A stretch of DNA of 64,000 nucleotides, from the NCBI GenBank assembly GCA_963082875.1, contig OY720102.1, forward strand, positions 4,836,001 to 4,900,000, read 5' to 3'. Below the pieces are notes generated by a model. The model had not been told where the DNA came from. It was given only the letters and a program-made list of their open reading frames with translations, and searched no databases. The position numbers were made by a program, and so were the translations under genes. The stretch's first letter is position 1. Each line of letters opens with the position of its first letter. This DNA is from Corella eumyota. Taxonomy: Eukaryota > Chordata > Ascidiacea > Phlebobranchia > Corellidae. Shown here one piece after another: positions 1 to 10,487 of this stretch.

Positions 1-4
1 TTAG

Positions 5-448
5 GTTCATATCTGCTTTACCATTGATGCAACTACAGGCAGAATTCAGTATTTCCAAAATGGGGTGTTGTCAGATAACAGAGTTCACAGTTCAGTGTTG
101 AACGACATCGCATCAGGAGGTGGAACTATCCTGTTAGGCCAAGAGCAAGACGATGGAAACGCTGGTCTACTTGACCGACTTCAGTCTTATCAGTAAAATG
201 CAATTTGTTATTCTTTTTAAATATAAATTCCACTACCTAGTCAAAATACTTACATTTGTTTTTTTAACAGAGGCACAATAACTGGTCTAATGATGTGGCC
301 AAGAATCTTGGGTGAACAGGAAATTCATGGAATAGTGCACAACTGTGTGTGCCCACGTGATTACTCTGTCGCGTTTCTATTGGACAGAGTCGAAATATAT
401 GGCAACGTACAATACACAGCGTCTGACGACTGCCCTGTTATATCTTAA
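5..448 (+). CDS. Pentraxin-like protein 1, 3' part (last two coding exons)
   Basis: Exons 5-192 and 271-448; the gene begins left of the window. The first exon follows a TTAG acceptor and opens with VHICFT, the position of the pentraxin HxCxxW signature, although the Trp is Ile here. It then carries GTILLGQEQDD, which matches the pentraxin calcium loop (GQEQD in CRP), and LDRLQSYQG, matching the CRP region that supplies further calcium ligands. The last exon reads GLMMWPRILGEQEI, matching the conserved MW...L...EI stretch of the pentraxin fold, and ends DDCPVIS-stop. Family knowledge: secreted, calcium-dependent pattern-recognition proteins. Compared with pentraxin 2 it keeps the Glu of QEQD and an acidic residue in the second loop, so calcium binding looks better preserved. 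Annotation as a pentraxin is firm; ligand and oligomeric state cannot be seen. Confidence 0.85.
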
Positions 449-555
449 AACATTTTATAGCGAAAAAATGTAAGCCCGCCATAGACTATAACTATTATCA
501 CTTATGTACATAATGTATAACTATCATTACTGGGAACTTAATTCTAAAAAAAAAC

Positions 556-561
556 AATAAA
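556..561 (+). promoter_or_regulatory. Poly(A) signal AATAAA of pentraxin 1
   Basis: Canonical AATAAA 108 bases after the stop codon, followed by T-rich sequence. The equivalent site is at 2967-2972 in the second gene. Confidence 0.6.
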
Positions 562-578
562 TGTTCATATTTTTTGCT

Positions 579-1070
579 GTATTAACATTTGCAACGTAAG
601 TATTGTACAAAAAAACGTAGTTTATTGAAGTGTAATTAAGTTAAAATAATAGGAAAAGGCATGATTACTGCAAAAGGTATTCTAGGATTAAATTTCGGCC
701 TCAGCGTTATTCAGAATACGTCTACGTAACAAATTACATTAAATTTAAAACAAAAAATTATAGAAACTATTATTTATGCTGTATTAGTTTCCGATACTAC
801 TTTATACAGGTTAGGAAAATTTAAAATACAAGTTAACATAGGATTGTGTATATATAGAACAATATAATAAAGCTTCATAAAATAATTACTAATGTGACTT
901 GGGGTTTGCACAGTATTTAAAAGCATTGCACAGTGTATTATCATTACGATCTCACTTAAGTAGAACGAGCAATAGAGTTGGAAAAACCAGTGTAGCAAGT
1001 CCAACGATTAGATTGACCGATTCAGAGCCTACAAAAAATATTTAAAAATTGTTCATGTGAATTTAAATCA
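579..1070. repeat. Duplicated 3' flank, copy 1 (partner 2991-3480)
   Basis: This stretch is nearly identical to 2991-3480, with only scattered substitutions and small indels. It covers the 3' flank of the pentraxin gene and the 3' end of the convergent protease gene. Identity fades near 1070, so the duplication breakpoint lies just inside the intron before the protease's last exon. Confidence 0.85.
952..1028 (-). pseudogene. Orphan copy of the last exon of the serine protease
   Basis: 77 bases on the minus strand, preceded by a TTTTTTGTAG acceptor and ending in TGA, exactly like the real terminal exon at 3363-3439. It encodes a variant of the same hydrophobic tail ([16 protein letters not shown] at its end), with a few substitutions before it. 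No other protease exon lies upstream of it within the window (1029-1671 holds none), so it has no gene of its own. It appears to have been carried along when the pentraxin gene was duplicated. It is still open and still has its acceptor, but has no visible host transcript. Confidence 0.75.
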
Positions 1071-1671
1071 TTTATCAAACTTTAATTTTTAATAAACAAA
1101 CAAGCATTCAAATATAAAAAACAAACAAGAATTAAATTTTTAATTCATTTTTGAGTTATTAATATTATGATATATAACTGACCAAAATTTAATGACATAA
1201 TAACGATCCCTAAACTTTAATAAACAAACACCCATCAATTAGTATTTAGTAATATTTAAATTATCAAAATAGGAGGATTGGAACACAATATGATAATAAA
1301 CAACATACTAAAATTTCAGAACTGTAAATGTTCTAGAACAAAAGTTATTTTAAGTTAAAATTTACGGCTCATAAGACACTGGAAAAGATTAATCTGAATA
1401 ATAATAATGACCATAACATTATGTTTCGAAATCTAAGATTTCGAAATCTTAGATTTCGAAACATAATTAAGCTGTCACGAAGCAGACGACTATTATTTTT
1501 GAAACATAAGTTGAGTCCAAAAGTTTGGTATTTATAGCTAATGTATCTCCGGTTTCAATCAGTCTTGTTAGTTGAAAAGTAGTAAACAGGTCTATTATTA
1601 AATAAAAAGTAACATTTTAAAATTCTTTTTGAAAAAAAACTGTTTTAAAATATTAAATCTCTAAATTAAAT
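1071..1671. other. Intergenic, pentraxin 2 upstream region
   Basis: Very AT-rich, no coding exon seen. It must contain the promoter of pentraxin 2. It holds the 50-bp perfect palindrome listed separately, and a TATTTATAG box near 1528 that could be a weak TATA element. Confidence 0.5.
1418..1467. repeat. 50-bp perfect palindrome
   Basis: Bases 1418-1442 are the exact reverse complement of 1443-1467, with no spacer. Inside it TTTCGAA recurs about every 14 bases (near 1424, 1438 and 1452), flanking ATCTAAG/CTTAGAT. The flanking bases at 1417 and 1468 break the symmetry, so 50 bp is the exact limit. It lies about 205 bp upstream of the pentraxin 2 start codon. It could be a cruciform-forming element, clustered binding sites, or a remnant of a small inverted-repeat transposon; no target-site duplication is evident. 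Confidence 0.9.
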
Positions 1672-2856
1672 ATGAGTCGGTTTCTGTGTTTATTTGCTGT
1701 TGTGTTTTTGGTGGATTTGGCTTCGTCGAGCGACCATTCAGAGTGCAAAAGTATGTGTTTATGAATTATTGCTATATAAAAATAAAATAAAAACTAGTTT
1801 TGTCTACCCAAAACGTACTTTATAAGCAATGCTGCGCTGAGAAACTGGAAATCTGGGTTTTCATTGCTTTAACCTTGAAAATATTGAGCAAGGTCTTCCT
1901 CCACCTTTTTTTTGTAAACATGATTTAGCAGGAAAAAAATTTACACTAATTTTAAATCTATTAAGAAAACAAAGGCATTTTTATTTAGTTGTAATATTTA
2001 GAGCAATGTTATTGTTAATATGCTTTTGTATTAAGGTTGTCCAGTAGTGTCTTATCATTTCCCAAGTGGTAATCAAATTACTGATTACGTCCGCTACAGA
2101 TCGTATGTTCCTCAAATGAAGAAAACTACTCTCTGCGCTTGGGTGGATCCGGAAAACATTCAATCCGGGGATCCCACGATTTTCAGCTATAGTATCTCAA
2201 GTAGTGCACACAATGAGTACGTAGTTATTTTTCAAAATGAAGATTTTAATCTTTTTTACGGAAACAACTTTATTCAAAGCTACTCGTTTTCTTCAGCTCA
2301 TTTGCCGGTAAAATTTGCTTTTTCAGATATTTTAGCTGTTTTTGTTTTGATATAATGTCTTCGGTTGTTAAAACAGCATTTAAATTGTTTTTTTTTTATT
2401 ATTCGCTTTCAGGTTCATATCTGCTTTACCATTGATGCAACTACAGGCAGAGTTCAGTACTTTCAAAATGGGGTGTTGACAGATAACGGGGTTCACAGTT
2501 CAGTGTTGAACGACATCGCATTAGGAGGTGGAACTATCTTGTTAGGCCAAGATCAAGACGATGGAAACGCTGGTGGACTTCATCCAACTCAGTCTTATCA
2601 GTAAAATGCAATTTGTTATTCCTTTTAAATATAAGTTCCATTACCTAGTCAAAATACTTACATTTATTTTTTTAACAGAGGCACAATAACTGGTCTAATG
2701 ATGTGGCCAAGAATCTTGGGTGAACAGGAAATTCATGGAATAGTGCACAACTGTGTGTGCCCACGTGATTACTCTGTCGCGTTTCTATTGGACAGAGTCG
2801 AAATATATGGCGACGTAGAATACAGAGTGTCTGACGACTGCCCTGTTATTTCTTAA
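1672..2856 (+). CDS. Pentraxin-like protein 2, complete, 238 residues
   Basis: Four exons: 1672-1750, 2036-2307, 2413-2600, 2679-2856. Exon 1 encodes a signal peptide (MSRFLCLFAVVFLVDLASSS). Exon 2 gives YHFPSGNQ...DYVR...MKKTTLCAWV, aligning with the N-terminal strand of CRP/SAP (FVFPK...LTLCFRV). Exon 3 has VHIC and GTILLGQDQDD, the calcium loop; exon 4 has GLMMWPRILGEQEI and ends DDCPVIS. Length is close to the usual ~225 for short pentraxins. Compared with copy 1 the loop Glu is Asp and the second loop reads LHPTQSYQ, with His where vertebrate pentraxins have an acidic calcium ligand, so calcium binding may be altered. Extra cysteines near the C-terminus (CVC and DDC) could form an added disulphide. 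Expected to be a secreted humoral lectin. The start was chosen for the signal peptide. Confidence 0.88.
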
Positions 2857-2966
2857 AACATGTTAAAGTAAAGAAAAACGTATACCCATCATACCCTATA
2901 ACTATTATCTACTAATGTATAGCCTACCCATTATTACTAGCTACATACATTTAAAAAAAAAAGAAC

Positions 2967-2972
2967 AATAAA
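2967..2972 (+). promoter_or_regulatory. Poly(A) signal AATAAA of pentraxin 2
   Basis: AATAAA 110 bases after the stop, followed by T-rich sequence. It is only about 60 bases from the poly(A) signal of the convergent protease, so the two 3' UTRs probably meet or overlap. Confidence 0.6.
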
Positions 2973-2990
2973 ATGTGTATATTTTTTTCT

Positions 2991-3480
2991 GTATTAACAT
3001 TTGCAACGTAAGTATTGTACAAAAAAACGTAGTTTATTGAAGTGTAATTAAGTTAAAATAATAGGAAAAGGCATGATTACTGCAAAAGGTATTCTAGGAT
3101 TAAATTTTGGCCTCGGCGTTATTCAGAATAGGTCTACTTAACAAATTACATTAAATTTAAAACAAAAAATTATAGAAACTATTATTTATGCTGTATTAGT
3201 TTCCGATACTACTTTATACAGGTTAGGAAAATTTAAAATACAAGTTAACATAGGATTGTGTATATATAGAACAGTAAGTAAAGCTTTATAAAATAATTAC
3301 TAATGTGACTTGGGGTTTGCACAGTATTTAAAAGCATTGCACAGTGTATTATCATTACGATCTCACTTAAGTAGAACGAGCAATAGAGTTGGAAAAACCA
3401 GTGTAGCAAGTCCAACGTTTAGACTAACGGATCCAGAGCCTACAAAAAATATTCAAAAATTGTTCATGTGAATTTAAATC
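2991..3480. repeat. Duplicated 3' flank, copy 2 (partner 579-1070)
   Basis: Second copy of the duplicated segment. It contains the 3' UTR and the functional last exon of the protease, continuing into the intron, where similarity to copy 1 stops. Confidence 0.85.
3033..3038 (-). promoter_or_regulatory. Poly(A) signal of the serine protease (minus strand)
   Basis: TTTATT on the plus strand, AATAAA on the minus strand, about 325 bases after the protease stop. The same motif is present at 621-626 downstream of the orphan exon. Confidence 0.45.
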
Positions 3481-5833
3481 ACTCATTCTTTTTAAAACTA
3501 AGTGTTGTTACTAAATAATAAATAGCCAACCGTCAATTGTATCCTCGATCCATTTTAAAAATGAAGTCAATCGTGTGTAGACGCCCGGCCTTCGCGTTCG
3601 GGCACAGCCTACCCCATAACTAGTAACCCCGTGCAGGATGTAACCCCCGTCTGTGTTGGGACAAACTAAAGGGCCCCCGCTGTCGCCTTGGCAACTGTCT
3701 ATACCACCATCTTCGTAACTATAAAAAACGTAAAATTTAAAAAAAAATATCAGCAGCGTTGCTTGGTAACCATACATTACAGTTATCTATACAGGTTCTG
3801 GTTTAACTCATTGGCTCATGATGATAATGAAGTTCTCATTTAAAGGAAATTATTCAACACTTAAAGGAAATTATTCAACAGCACAAAAAACATTTTTTGC
3901 GGCTATTTTGAACTTTAAAAAAGTTAAAAAAAAAAAATAACTAATACATAAATTTTGCGTTTGGTATTACTGACGATTCTTTATATAACCAGTTGAAAAC
4001 AATAACGACAACTTACCCAGCACAAACTTGGATTTCAGAAAACACCTCAATTCTGTCTTCCAGGTACCATTCGGCACATAAACTATCGTTCACAATTGGC
4101 ACATTGGCTTGTAAAATGACGTTAGAAGTTAGTTCGGATTCTAAAAGAAAAAGGGGAAATGGTGAAGATAGTATTTTTAAAAATAAAAGCAGTTTTTTTA
4201 TGCAAATTTAACTTAAAATGTTTTGAAAAAAAGATTATCAATGTCTTTTGATATTTATTATACCAACAACCTTATACAGAAAACATGGCAAAATCTTTTC
4301 AAATATTAGGGCTAACAAAAAAATATTGGCTCTTTAAAAACAGCAATATTTAGCTTATTTTCATTTAAAATATTTTGTAATAACCACCTTCCTGAGTAGA
4401 TCCATATCCCGTTATAACACATTGAAATCCAACTTCCACAACAGAGTCGTATTGTGGAAGAGCAATTGGAGCAATGTATCTATTGTAGGTAACAGCTTCA
4501 GAGGTTTTCAAAAGACTAATATCGTTTTCAAACGTAGACGAAGTGTAATCTGCATGAAATTGCTGGGGTTAGGATTTAAAATTGATACATTTTTTAAAGA
4601 CAAGAGCTTTAAACGGCTTTGTAAGCCAGACGTGGTAATGATGTCTATACGCTATACAATTATATTATTTTTTAGTCCCCAATTATTACACATGGTTTTT
4701 TAAAACATAACTTTTAAAACTGGATTAACTTGGCTTTAAGTTTCTAAAATACACAACATCGTTCACTTGCCTTTTACAATAAGCCTGTAATAACAGGCTT
4801 AAATTAAACAACTGGCTTACTTTCGTGCTGGTACAGTTCAATGAATTCATATTCCCGAGTTCGAGCAGTAAAAACAGTTTTATTTTGGACCCCAAAACGG
4901 ACGAGCAGAGTTGAATGGCTTTGTCTGAAAACGAAAATTTTTTATTTTTTAAAAGACTTATAACTTATTTTTGTTAAAATAGGCGATACGCATGATTTTC
5001 TTTATCCCTATCATGAGACAAGGGGCTGTAAGGTTTGCTGACGTCACCCAAATAGTTCGACAATTAGTTCGGATAGTTTTTAGAATCTATTGTTGAACGT
5101 TGTATTACTTTCATGTGAAAAATTCATTGCCAATTTACTTACAAATTTAATGGTAAAACTAAAGTATAAAAATGATCAAAAGTGTATTGACTCTTCGTTT
5201 AGTCATATGCAAAAATCAATATTTCGAATATTCGTTAATATTTAACTTTAGAATACTCAGACTAAAACTAAACATACCGATCTGTACAATGTGCAGCAGT
5301 AAGGACCCATCGCTCATAAATGAGTGTACAACCGCATATCGCTTTGCTTGGCCTTTCTATTAATAATCCTTGCCATGGATATTTATCAATTTGGGTTTCC
5401 GTACCTCCCACAATTTTTGAAGCTATAAAAATTAACGATAAATAAGTGTTTATAAACATTTTTTGTTGATTATAATTTTAGAAAAATAGAATACAAATTT
5501 ATATTACGTATACTGCTTATAACGAGTTATTTGCCAATCACTTAAGTTCAATATTTTACTATAATTAACTAAGCAAATATAACATGTATAACAGACCTAC
5601 TGATTAAGTATACAAAGTTTAAATCGTAAGGTATGTTATTAACTACTCAGTACCTTGTTATATTTTAAAGCCCGTAACGCTTAACAATTTTTTGTTTAAT
5701 ATAGTATGTTAAATACTAAATTAAGAATAGGTTACTTAACTAAATACTAAACATCCCACATACCTTTTTGAGATTGTCCAAACTGAGTCAAAACACTTAA
5801 CCAAAATCCGGCTATTATTAGACAAAAATTCAT
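3363..5833 (-). CDS. Trypsin-like serine protease with hydrophobic C-terminal tail, 289 residues
   Basis: Seven minus-strand exons, in coding order: 5833-5764, 5422-5278, 4924-4821, 4549-4388, 4140-4017, 3718-3531, 3439-3363; all junctions keep frame (870 nt). Exon 1 is a signal peptide ([17 protein letters not shown]). Exon 2 has the activation site SKIVGGTE and LTAAHC (catalytic His). Exon 4 has ENDISLLK (catalytic Asp). Exon 6 has [11 protein letters not shown] (catalytic Ser) and SYG...RPGVYTR. The Asp six residues before the catalytic Ser, plus the two pocket glycines, predict trypsin-like cleavage after Arg/Lys. The last exon adds [10 protein letters not shown] followed by a Leu-rich stretch ending at LLK-stop. 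Such a tail, without a cytoplasmic domain, resembles the GPI-anchor signals of prostasin/testisin-type proteases, or a short membrane anchor. The pro-segment is very short. Family S1A; substrate unknown. Confidence 0.92.
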
Positions 5834-5953
5834 TTCGTTGCTAACACTACAGAGTAGCCTACGGTAATGGTAATTATAATGCCCGGCCTTAATTTTTATC
5901 GACGATATAACACAAAGCCATGAAACACAGAACGGTAAATATAGCGAAAACTC

Positions 5954-5961
5954 TGACGTCA
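5954..5961. promoter_or_regulatory. CRE-type palindrome TGACGTCA upstream of the protease
   Basis: Perfect CREB/ATF consensus about 120 bp upstream of the protease start codon, so in promoter position. A second TGACGTCA lies in its second intron at 5039-5046. Binding is inferred from motif only. Confidence 0.4.
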
Positions 5962-6836
5962 ATCAATGGGTAAAAAAAGTGTTCACTGAAGCCTGACTGG
6001 CTACGCACCCAGTAAAATAACAGGACTTTTCTCCTTATGCCTTATGTCGAAATAAGGTAACTGTTGAACAATTATAAATAGAAGTTGGTTTAATATTTAC
6101 CCCGTTCTAAGTAAAAAGGTATTTTGTCTGCATTGTTGTCATTATTTTTAAACTATTTATGTTATGTTTCAATTTATGATTATTTTTGTTAACTAACTCT
6201 TGATTTTTCGTATCATACGATATTAAAAAAATAAATAATTAGATGTTCCTATAAGTAGAGTAACATTTGATTTTCTTTGTAAAAAATAGGAAGGGTCGTG
6301 CTGTATAGAAATTCGTATTACATTACGTTGGTACGATATATTTTTAATCACGTTAAAGTGTCAATTATAAAAAGGGGTGTTTAATGAATTCAAAAAAAAT
6401 GTATAGCTACTGATTTTTGGCGCGTATTTAATACAACTAACTATTTTTCAGAAAACGCTTGTAAATGTTTAACTGAATATCGTCTTAATAAGTTTCGCTT
6501 TTAATACAAATTATTTTACATGTTTGTTATATTAGTGGTCTACCTAATTTCTGTTAAATTTATTTTTGTCAGTAGGTGGCAATAAAGGGTTAATAAATAA
6601 ACTGCCGATTTTATCACAAAAACACTGCTATTTATTTTGGCAAAAAAACAAAACCCTTAATAAAAACATATGCAATGCACAAATCGACACATTTCTTATT
6701 TAAATTCTTTACACAACTCTTGAATTAATTTGGCCTGGGATTTTAAATGAATAACCGCTGGTAAAGAGTTAAATAGTGCAAAAGAAAGGCCAAATTCAAA
6801 ACATTACACAAGCGAATTGTTGTAGCTCAAAGCTTT

Positions 6837-6868
6837 ATCACGCCCGTTGAAGTAGAACGGGTCGTGAT
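6837..6868. repeat. GC-rich stem-loop in an AT-rich spacer
   Basis: The left arm ATCACGCCCGTT (6837-6848) pairs with the right arm AACGGGTCGTGAT (6856-6868) across a 7-base loop, with one bulged T. The composition stands out from its surroundings. It is too short for a typical microRNA precursor. Function unknown. Confidence 0.6.
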
Positions 6869-8120
6869 ATTTATTTTATATCATTTAGGGCTCGTTACAG
6901 TATCAATTCTGTGTAATCAAAGTCTATTGTGTAACACTTGCCTAGAAAAGTAAGGTTATATAGTTTGCCTTGTTTTTTTTACCATGGGAATAACGACGTG
7001 AGCTTAGACTTAAAATAACTTGTATGCAGATTAGGCAGCAGCATAGGTCTTTTTTGCTGAGACTAAAAATACTATGTCATATGACGTTTTGAGTGGCCCA
7101 CCTTGAAAAAGAAAAATTTAAAAATAACAGTTTTGCCTTGCACCAATAAAATGTTTGGGCCTAAATATTCATTAACGCTGTAAAATGCATGTTATTGTGA
7201 TCCATAAAATCGTGATCCATCAAATCGTGAAAGAGTATTTTAAAAAAATAAAACATTTCCAAGTAACTTTGGAAATTTGGTATACGGTCTGTCGCACAAC
7301 ACACAAGTGTTAAGTTACTTGGTATTATACGTGGTGACGTAGAAAGTTTATATGTTTAATAATAGCAAATACCATGGTCGTAAAATAGAAAACTTAGCCT
7401 AAAGCCATACTAAAAAAACATTGAATTTATAGACCCGTGTTTAGCAAACCAAAGTTCAACATTTTAGACAGAAATAAAAAAAAAATATATCAATGTTTTT
7501 AATTTTTATATGTCATTGTTTAAAATTTCATTCATCAAAGTCATGAAATGAAAGTGATTAGTTAATTGAGTTTCGGTAACGTTATGTATCGCTCAAATGC
7601 GTCTAAACAGAAAGTTAGCTATAGCTGTATACGACAAAACCTATTTAAGAGTAACATGTATTAACAATAATTTTGTAAGTTTTAAAAAACAACAGAAGCT
7701 AAGTTCGTGATAATTAGATAGTATACAGCTTAAAAGCAATCCCGATATCCTGTCAGCTTAAGTAAAATATTGTTAATGTTTAATTAAACACAGTTAATAA
7801 ATTACCAAAGGTTTGTCGAACAAGGTTTTGTTTGCTTGGCAAACTATACGTTTAGTTAAAAGCGATATTGTTATGTTAATTTTTAAACTATTCTACGTAC
7901 ATTAGAAATAGCCAAAACAATCTAATAATATAATATTAGTGTTATATGTACCTAGAAATTCATTGGACTGTGAACTAACGTTTATGTTATAAGAATAGAC
8001 ATAGCCACATGCAGACAGAGTTTTTTTTTATATTTAGAACAGGGGGTTCCAATTTATTATTGGCATGCCATCATGGTCATATGACGTTAAATTTAGTACT
8101 TTACAATATATTTTTTATTA

Positions 8121-8127
8121 TTGCAGC
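8121..8127 (+). other. Splice acceptor without a visible upstream exon
   Basis: TTATTATTGCAG just before 8127 is a strong acceptor 51 bases upstream of the chosen start codon of the PH gene. Either a 5' UTR exon lies further upstream, or this is a spliced-leader trans-splice site, as is common in tunicates. The sequence between it and the ATG is open in frame, so a slightly longer N-terminus cannot be excluded. Confidence 0.4.
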
Positions 8128-8177
8128 GATCTTTACTTTTAGATTTAAAACAACATAGAAAAATAGAAATCATAAAA

Positions 8178-10487
8178 ATGGAGGCATGTCCTCCACCTTA
8201 CTCTCCACAATCAGGTTATGTGTCTGACAATTCATTAAGGCCATTATTAACCCCCCCAAGTGCACCCCCCATAATTGATGTAAGTTGTTGTTTTTATAGC
8301 TAGGAACCAATTTCTATGTTTAGAAATTGGGGATTTCGGTATTATTAACACTATAAGATAAATAGCCTTATATAAATAAAAAGTGTTACAGTTTTGTTGT
8401 ACAATATTTAATATTGTTATAATTGTTTTGTCCTCAGCGATTTTCTGGTTACAATCCATCTTTACAGCAACAACCAGGTTCCATACTACCTGAACCTCCA
8501 CAATACACCCCACCTGCAAGCAATAACTGGACACACGTTCCTTTACCGATGCCCCCTCAGCAAAACCTACCCGTAAATAACATTAATTCATAATTTTGCA
8601 AATATAATATAAAGGTTAAATGCCTTAAAGCCTCTTGTATACATTAAGTTGAATAGGCCAGTACAAGCCTATTTAAAATAGCAACGATCTTTTAAGTTGC
8701 TGTTTGTTGTTAGGAGTCTTTAATTTCATTCTATCGAAGTTTGTTGATATTTTTATTCTTTTTACAGCAACCTATACAACCGCCCCCGCAAATACCCCCA
8801 CGCGTTCCCATGCAAAACACAGCACCCCAAGTTAAAGTGCCAATGCGAATTAAATCGGGTTTTGCCGAAATCGGAATAGGTAAGGCAATTACACAAATAT
8901 GTTTTGGATCGGTTTTTGTAAAATTCCTGTATCGAAATCAACTCGTCATATGTGTTTTAACTGAATAACGCTTATAGGTGTCTATGGAAACTTATGGAAT
9001 ATAAAACTGAGACGATTTAACGTAATTTAAATTGTATCAGGCATATCGCTTTATTTAAAAAAGGGTTATAAAGATTAAACAACTTTTATGCTAACCATAA
9101 AGGACAACAGAGATTAACCACTATATTATCTATACGAAATTATAATGTTTTATATTTTAAGGAACGGCTGTAAATTTTGAAAGCGTAACTGCGTTTCAAA
9201 AGCAATATATAGAAATACAGGATGGAGTATTAAGGCGGTCAAATACGCGCGCCATGCGAGCAACTGGTTTGCTTTTTCCTCTTTCAAACAAATTTGTGTC
9301 AATGGAGGGTAACTATTCTATTACTTTAAAATAAAAATATTAACAAAATTACTTTGGACTACTAAAATGGTAGAATGGCCTAATATAAATTTCAGAGTAT
9401 AAGAAATAAATCGTCAAATGTTGTTGCAGTATTTACCACGACCCTATCTTGATTCGATTCTGGTAGTTTGGGTTATTATTAAGCAGTTAGGGCATGGGCT
9501 GGGCAGGGGTTCGTTTCGTTTATAGCGCACAACATTAAGGCGCTACGACATGGAAGCAGCGGGAATCGAACTTATACTCTCATGTTGTGTAATTAAGATT
9601 TTTTTTCTACTACACCAGCAATCTAACTAAGTTAATTTATAATAACCGTTTGGCGTAAACGGACTTAATAGACAAATAGAAATAATCTGCGCAATCAATA
9701 ATTAGATTAATCATTACTTAAACGACGAGTGTTTAGATTTCGTGTTTTATCTAAAATTTAAATCTTTTCCGGTATTTCATTGGGTAAATATTAGATTTGA
9801 ATCTTGTAATCTTTTAAAGGTAAAAAGTCGGTGTGCATTCAAGATGCTAACTCTATACTCGTCATTAAAGAAACAAGCGAAGTGAAAGCCTATCAATGGT
9901 TGATCGTTCTTACGCAATATTGCTTTGTGGCCCCTATACTAGAAGGTTCATTATTTCGCTTTATCCTCATTTAAAAAAAAATTAGCGGCCTTAGTTTAGT
10001 CCTTAAAAGTTTGTCAAAATTTCATCAAAACTATGGCTGCTATTTTTACCTGTATTTTCTTAGTTGTACTTTGTCGTTAAATATCTTCAGCTACAACGCA
10101 CGTTTTGAGAGTTATATTCAAATTCATTTGTTTTGTTAAAAGATTTGTAACTTTTTTCTTTGCAAAGGTTATTGCGACAAGCAATGCAAAAACAACAAAA
10201 ACTATGAAGAGCGATTTTTAAAGCTAGGCTCGGACGGGGTGCTTAGCTGGTTTACAAGCGACATGGAAGGCTCTGAACGTCACGACGCAATTCAAATCAG
10301 AGGTGAAACTGTAAACCTAGACACAGCCAACTATTGCGTGGTGTGCGTTAACACGAAGGCTCGCGACTACAAGTTTCGCTTCGTTGATAACCAACAGGCT
10401 AACATGTGGCTTTCCGCATTTCAATGGCATTCTGGCAGAAAAAGGCTAAGGCGGGCTTCTGTGCCCATAAGGAATAGGGCTAAATAG
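8178..10487 (+). CDS. Proline-rich protein with C-terminal PH domain, 271 residues
   Basis: Five exons: 8178-8279, 8438-8572, 8768-8879, 9162-9308, 10168-10487; total 816 nt, all in frame. Residues 1 to about 110 are rich in Pro, Gln and Ser (MEACPPPYSPQSGYVSD, LPMPPQQNLP, QPIQPPPQIPPRVP). They contain PPPY, a WW-domain ligand motif, and several PxxP motifs for SH3 partners. From about residue 163 to 257 it reads as a pleckstrin-homology domain: MEGYCDKQ at the first strand, then ERFLKLGSDGVLSWF, and finally the C-terminal helix with its invariant Trp (ANMWLSAFQW). The last residues are basic (GRKRLRRASVPIRNRAK). No signal peptide or membrane segment, so cytosolic and probably recruited to membranes. 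I do not recognise a named orthologue; an adaptor role is inference. Confidence 0.82.
9481..9626 (-). mobile_element. tRNA-derived SINE, minus strand, diverged
   Basis: On the minus strand it shows the B-box-like GTTCGATTCCCGCTG and then the family-typical CATG(C/T)TGTAGCGCC(T/C)T, a short variable piece, and CTATAAACG...CCTGC(T/C)CAGCC. The same order occurs in the better-preserved copy at 12575-12862. It sits in intron 4 of the PH-domain gene. Confidence 0.7.

Larger units (their letters stand above)
5834..8120. other. Intergenic region between protease and PH-domain gene
   Basis: About 2.3 kb separating two divergent genes, so it should hold both promoters. I see no coding exon or RNA gene. 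It is AT-rich with homopolymer runs. Notable items are the CRE at 5954-5961, a GC-rich hairpin at 6837-6868 and a 15-bp tandem duplication (TGATCCATAAAATCG type) at about 7199-7228. Confidence 0.5.

Noticed and set aside
774-1004. Independent 76-codon minus-strand gene
   Set aside because: Its upstream part is the orphan protease exon read in another frame; the rest is AT-rich 3' flank.
3993-5363. Plus-strand open frames over the protease locus
   Set aside because: They overlap antisense to the well-supported protease exons and encode nothing recognisable.
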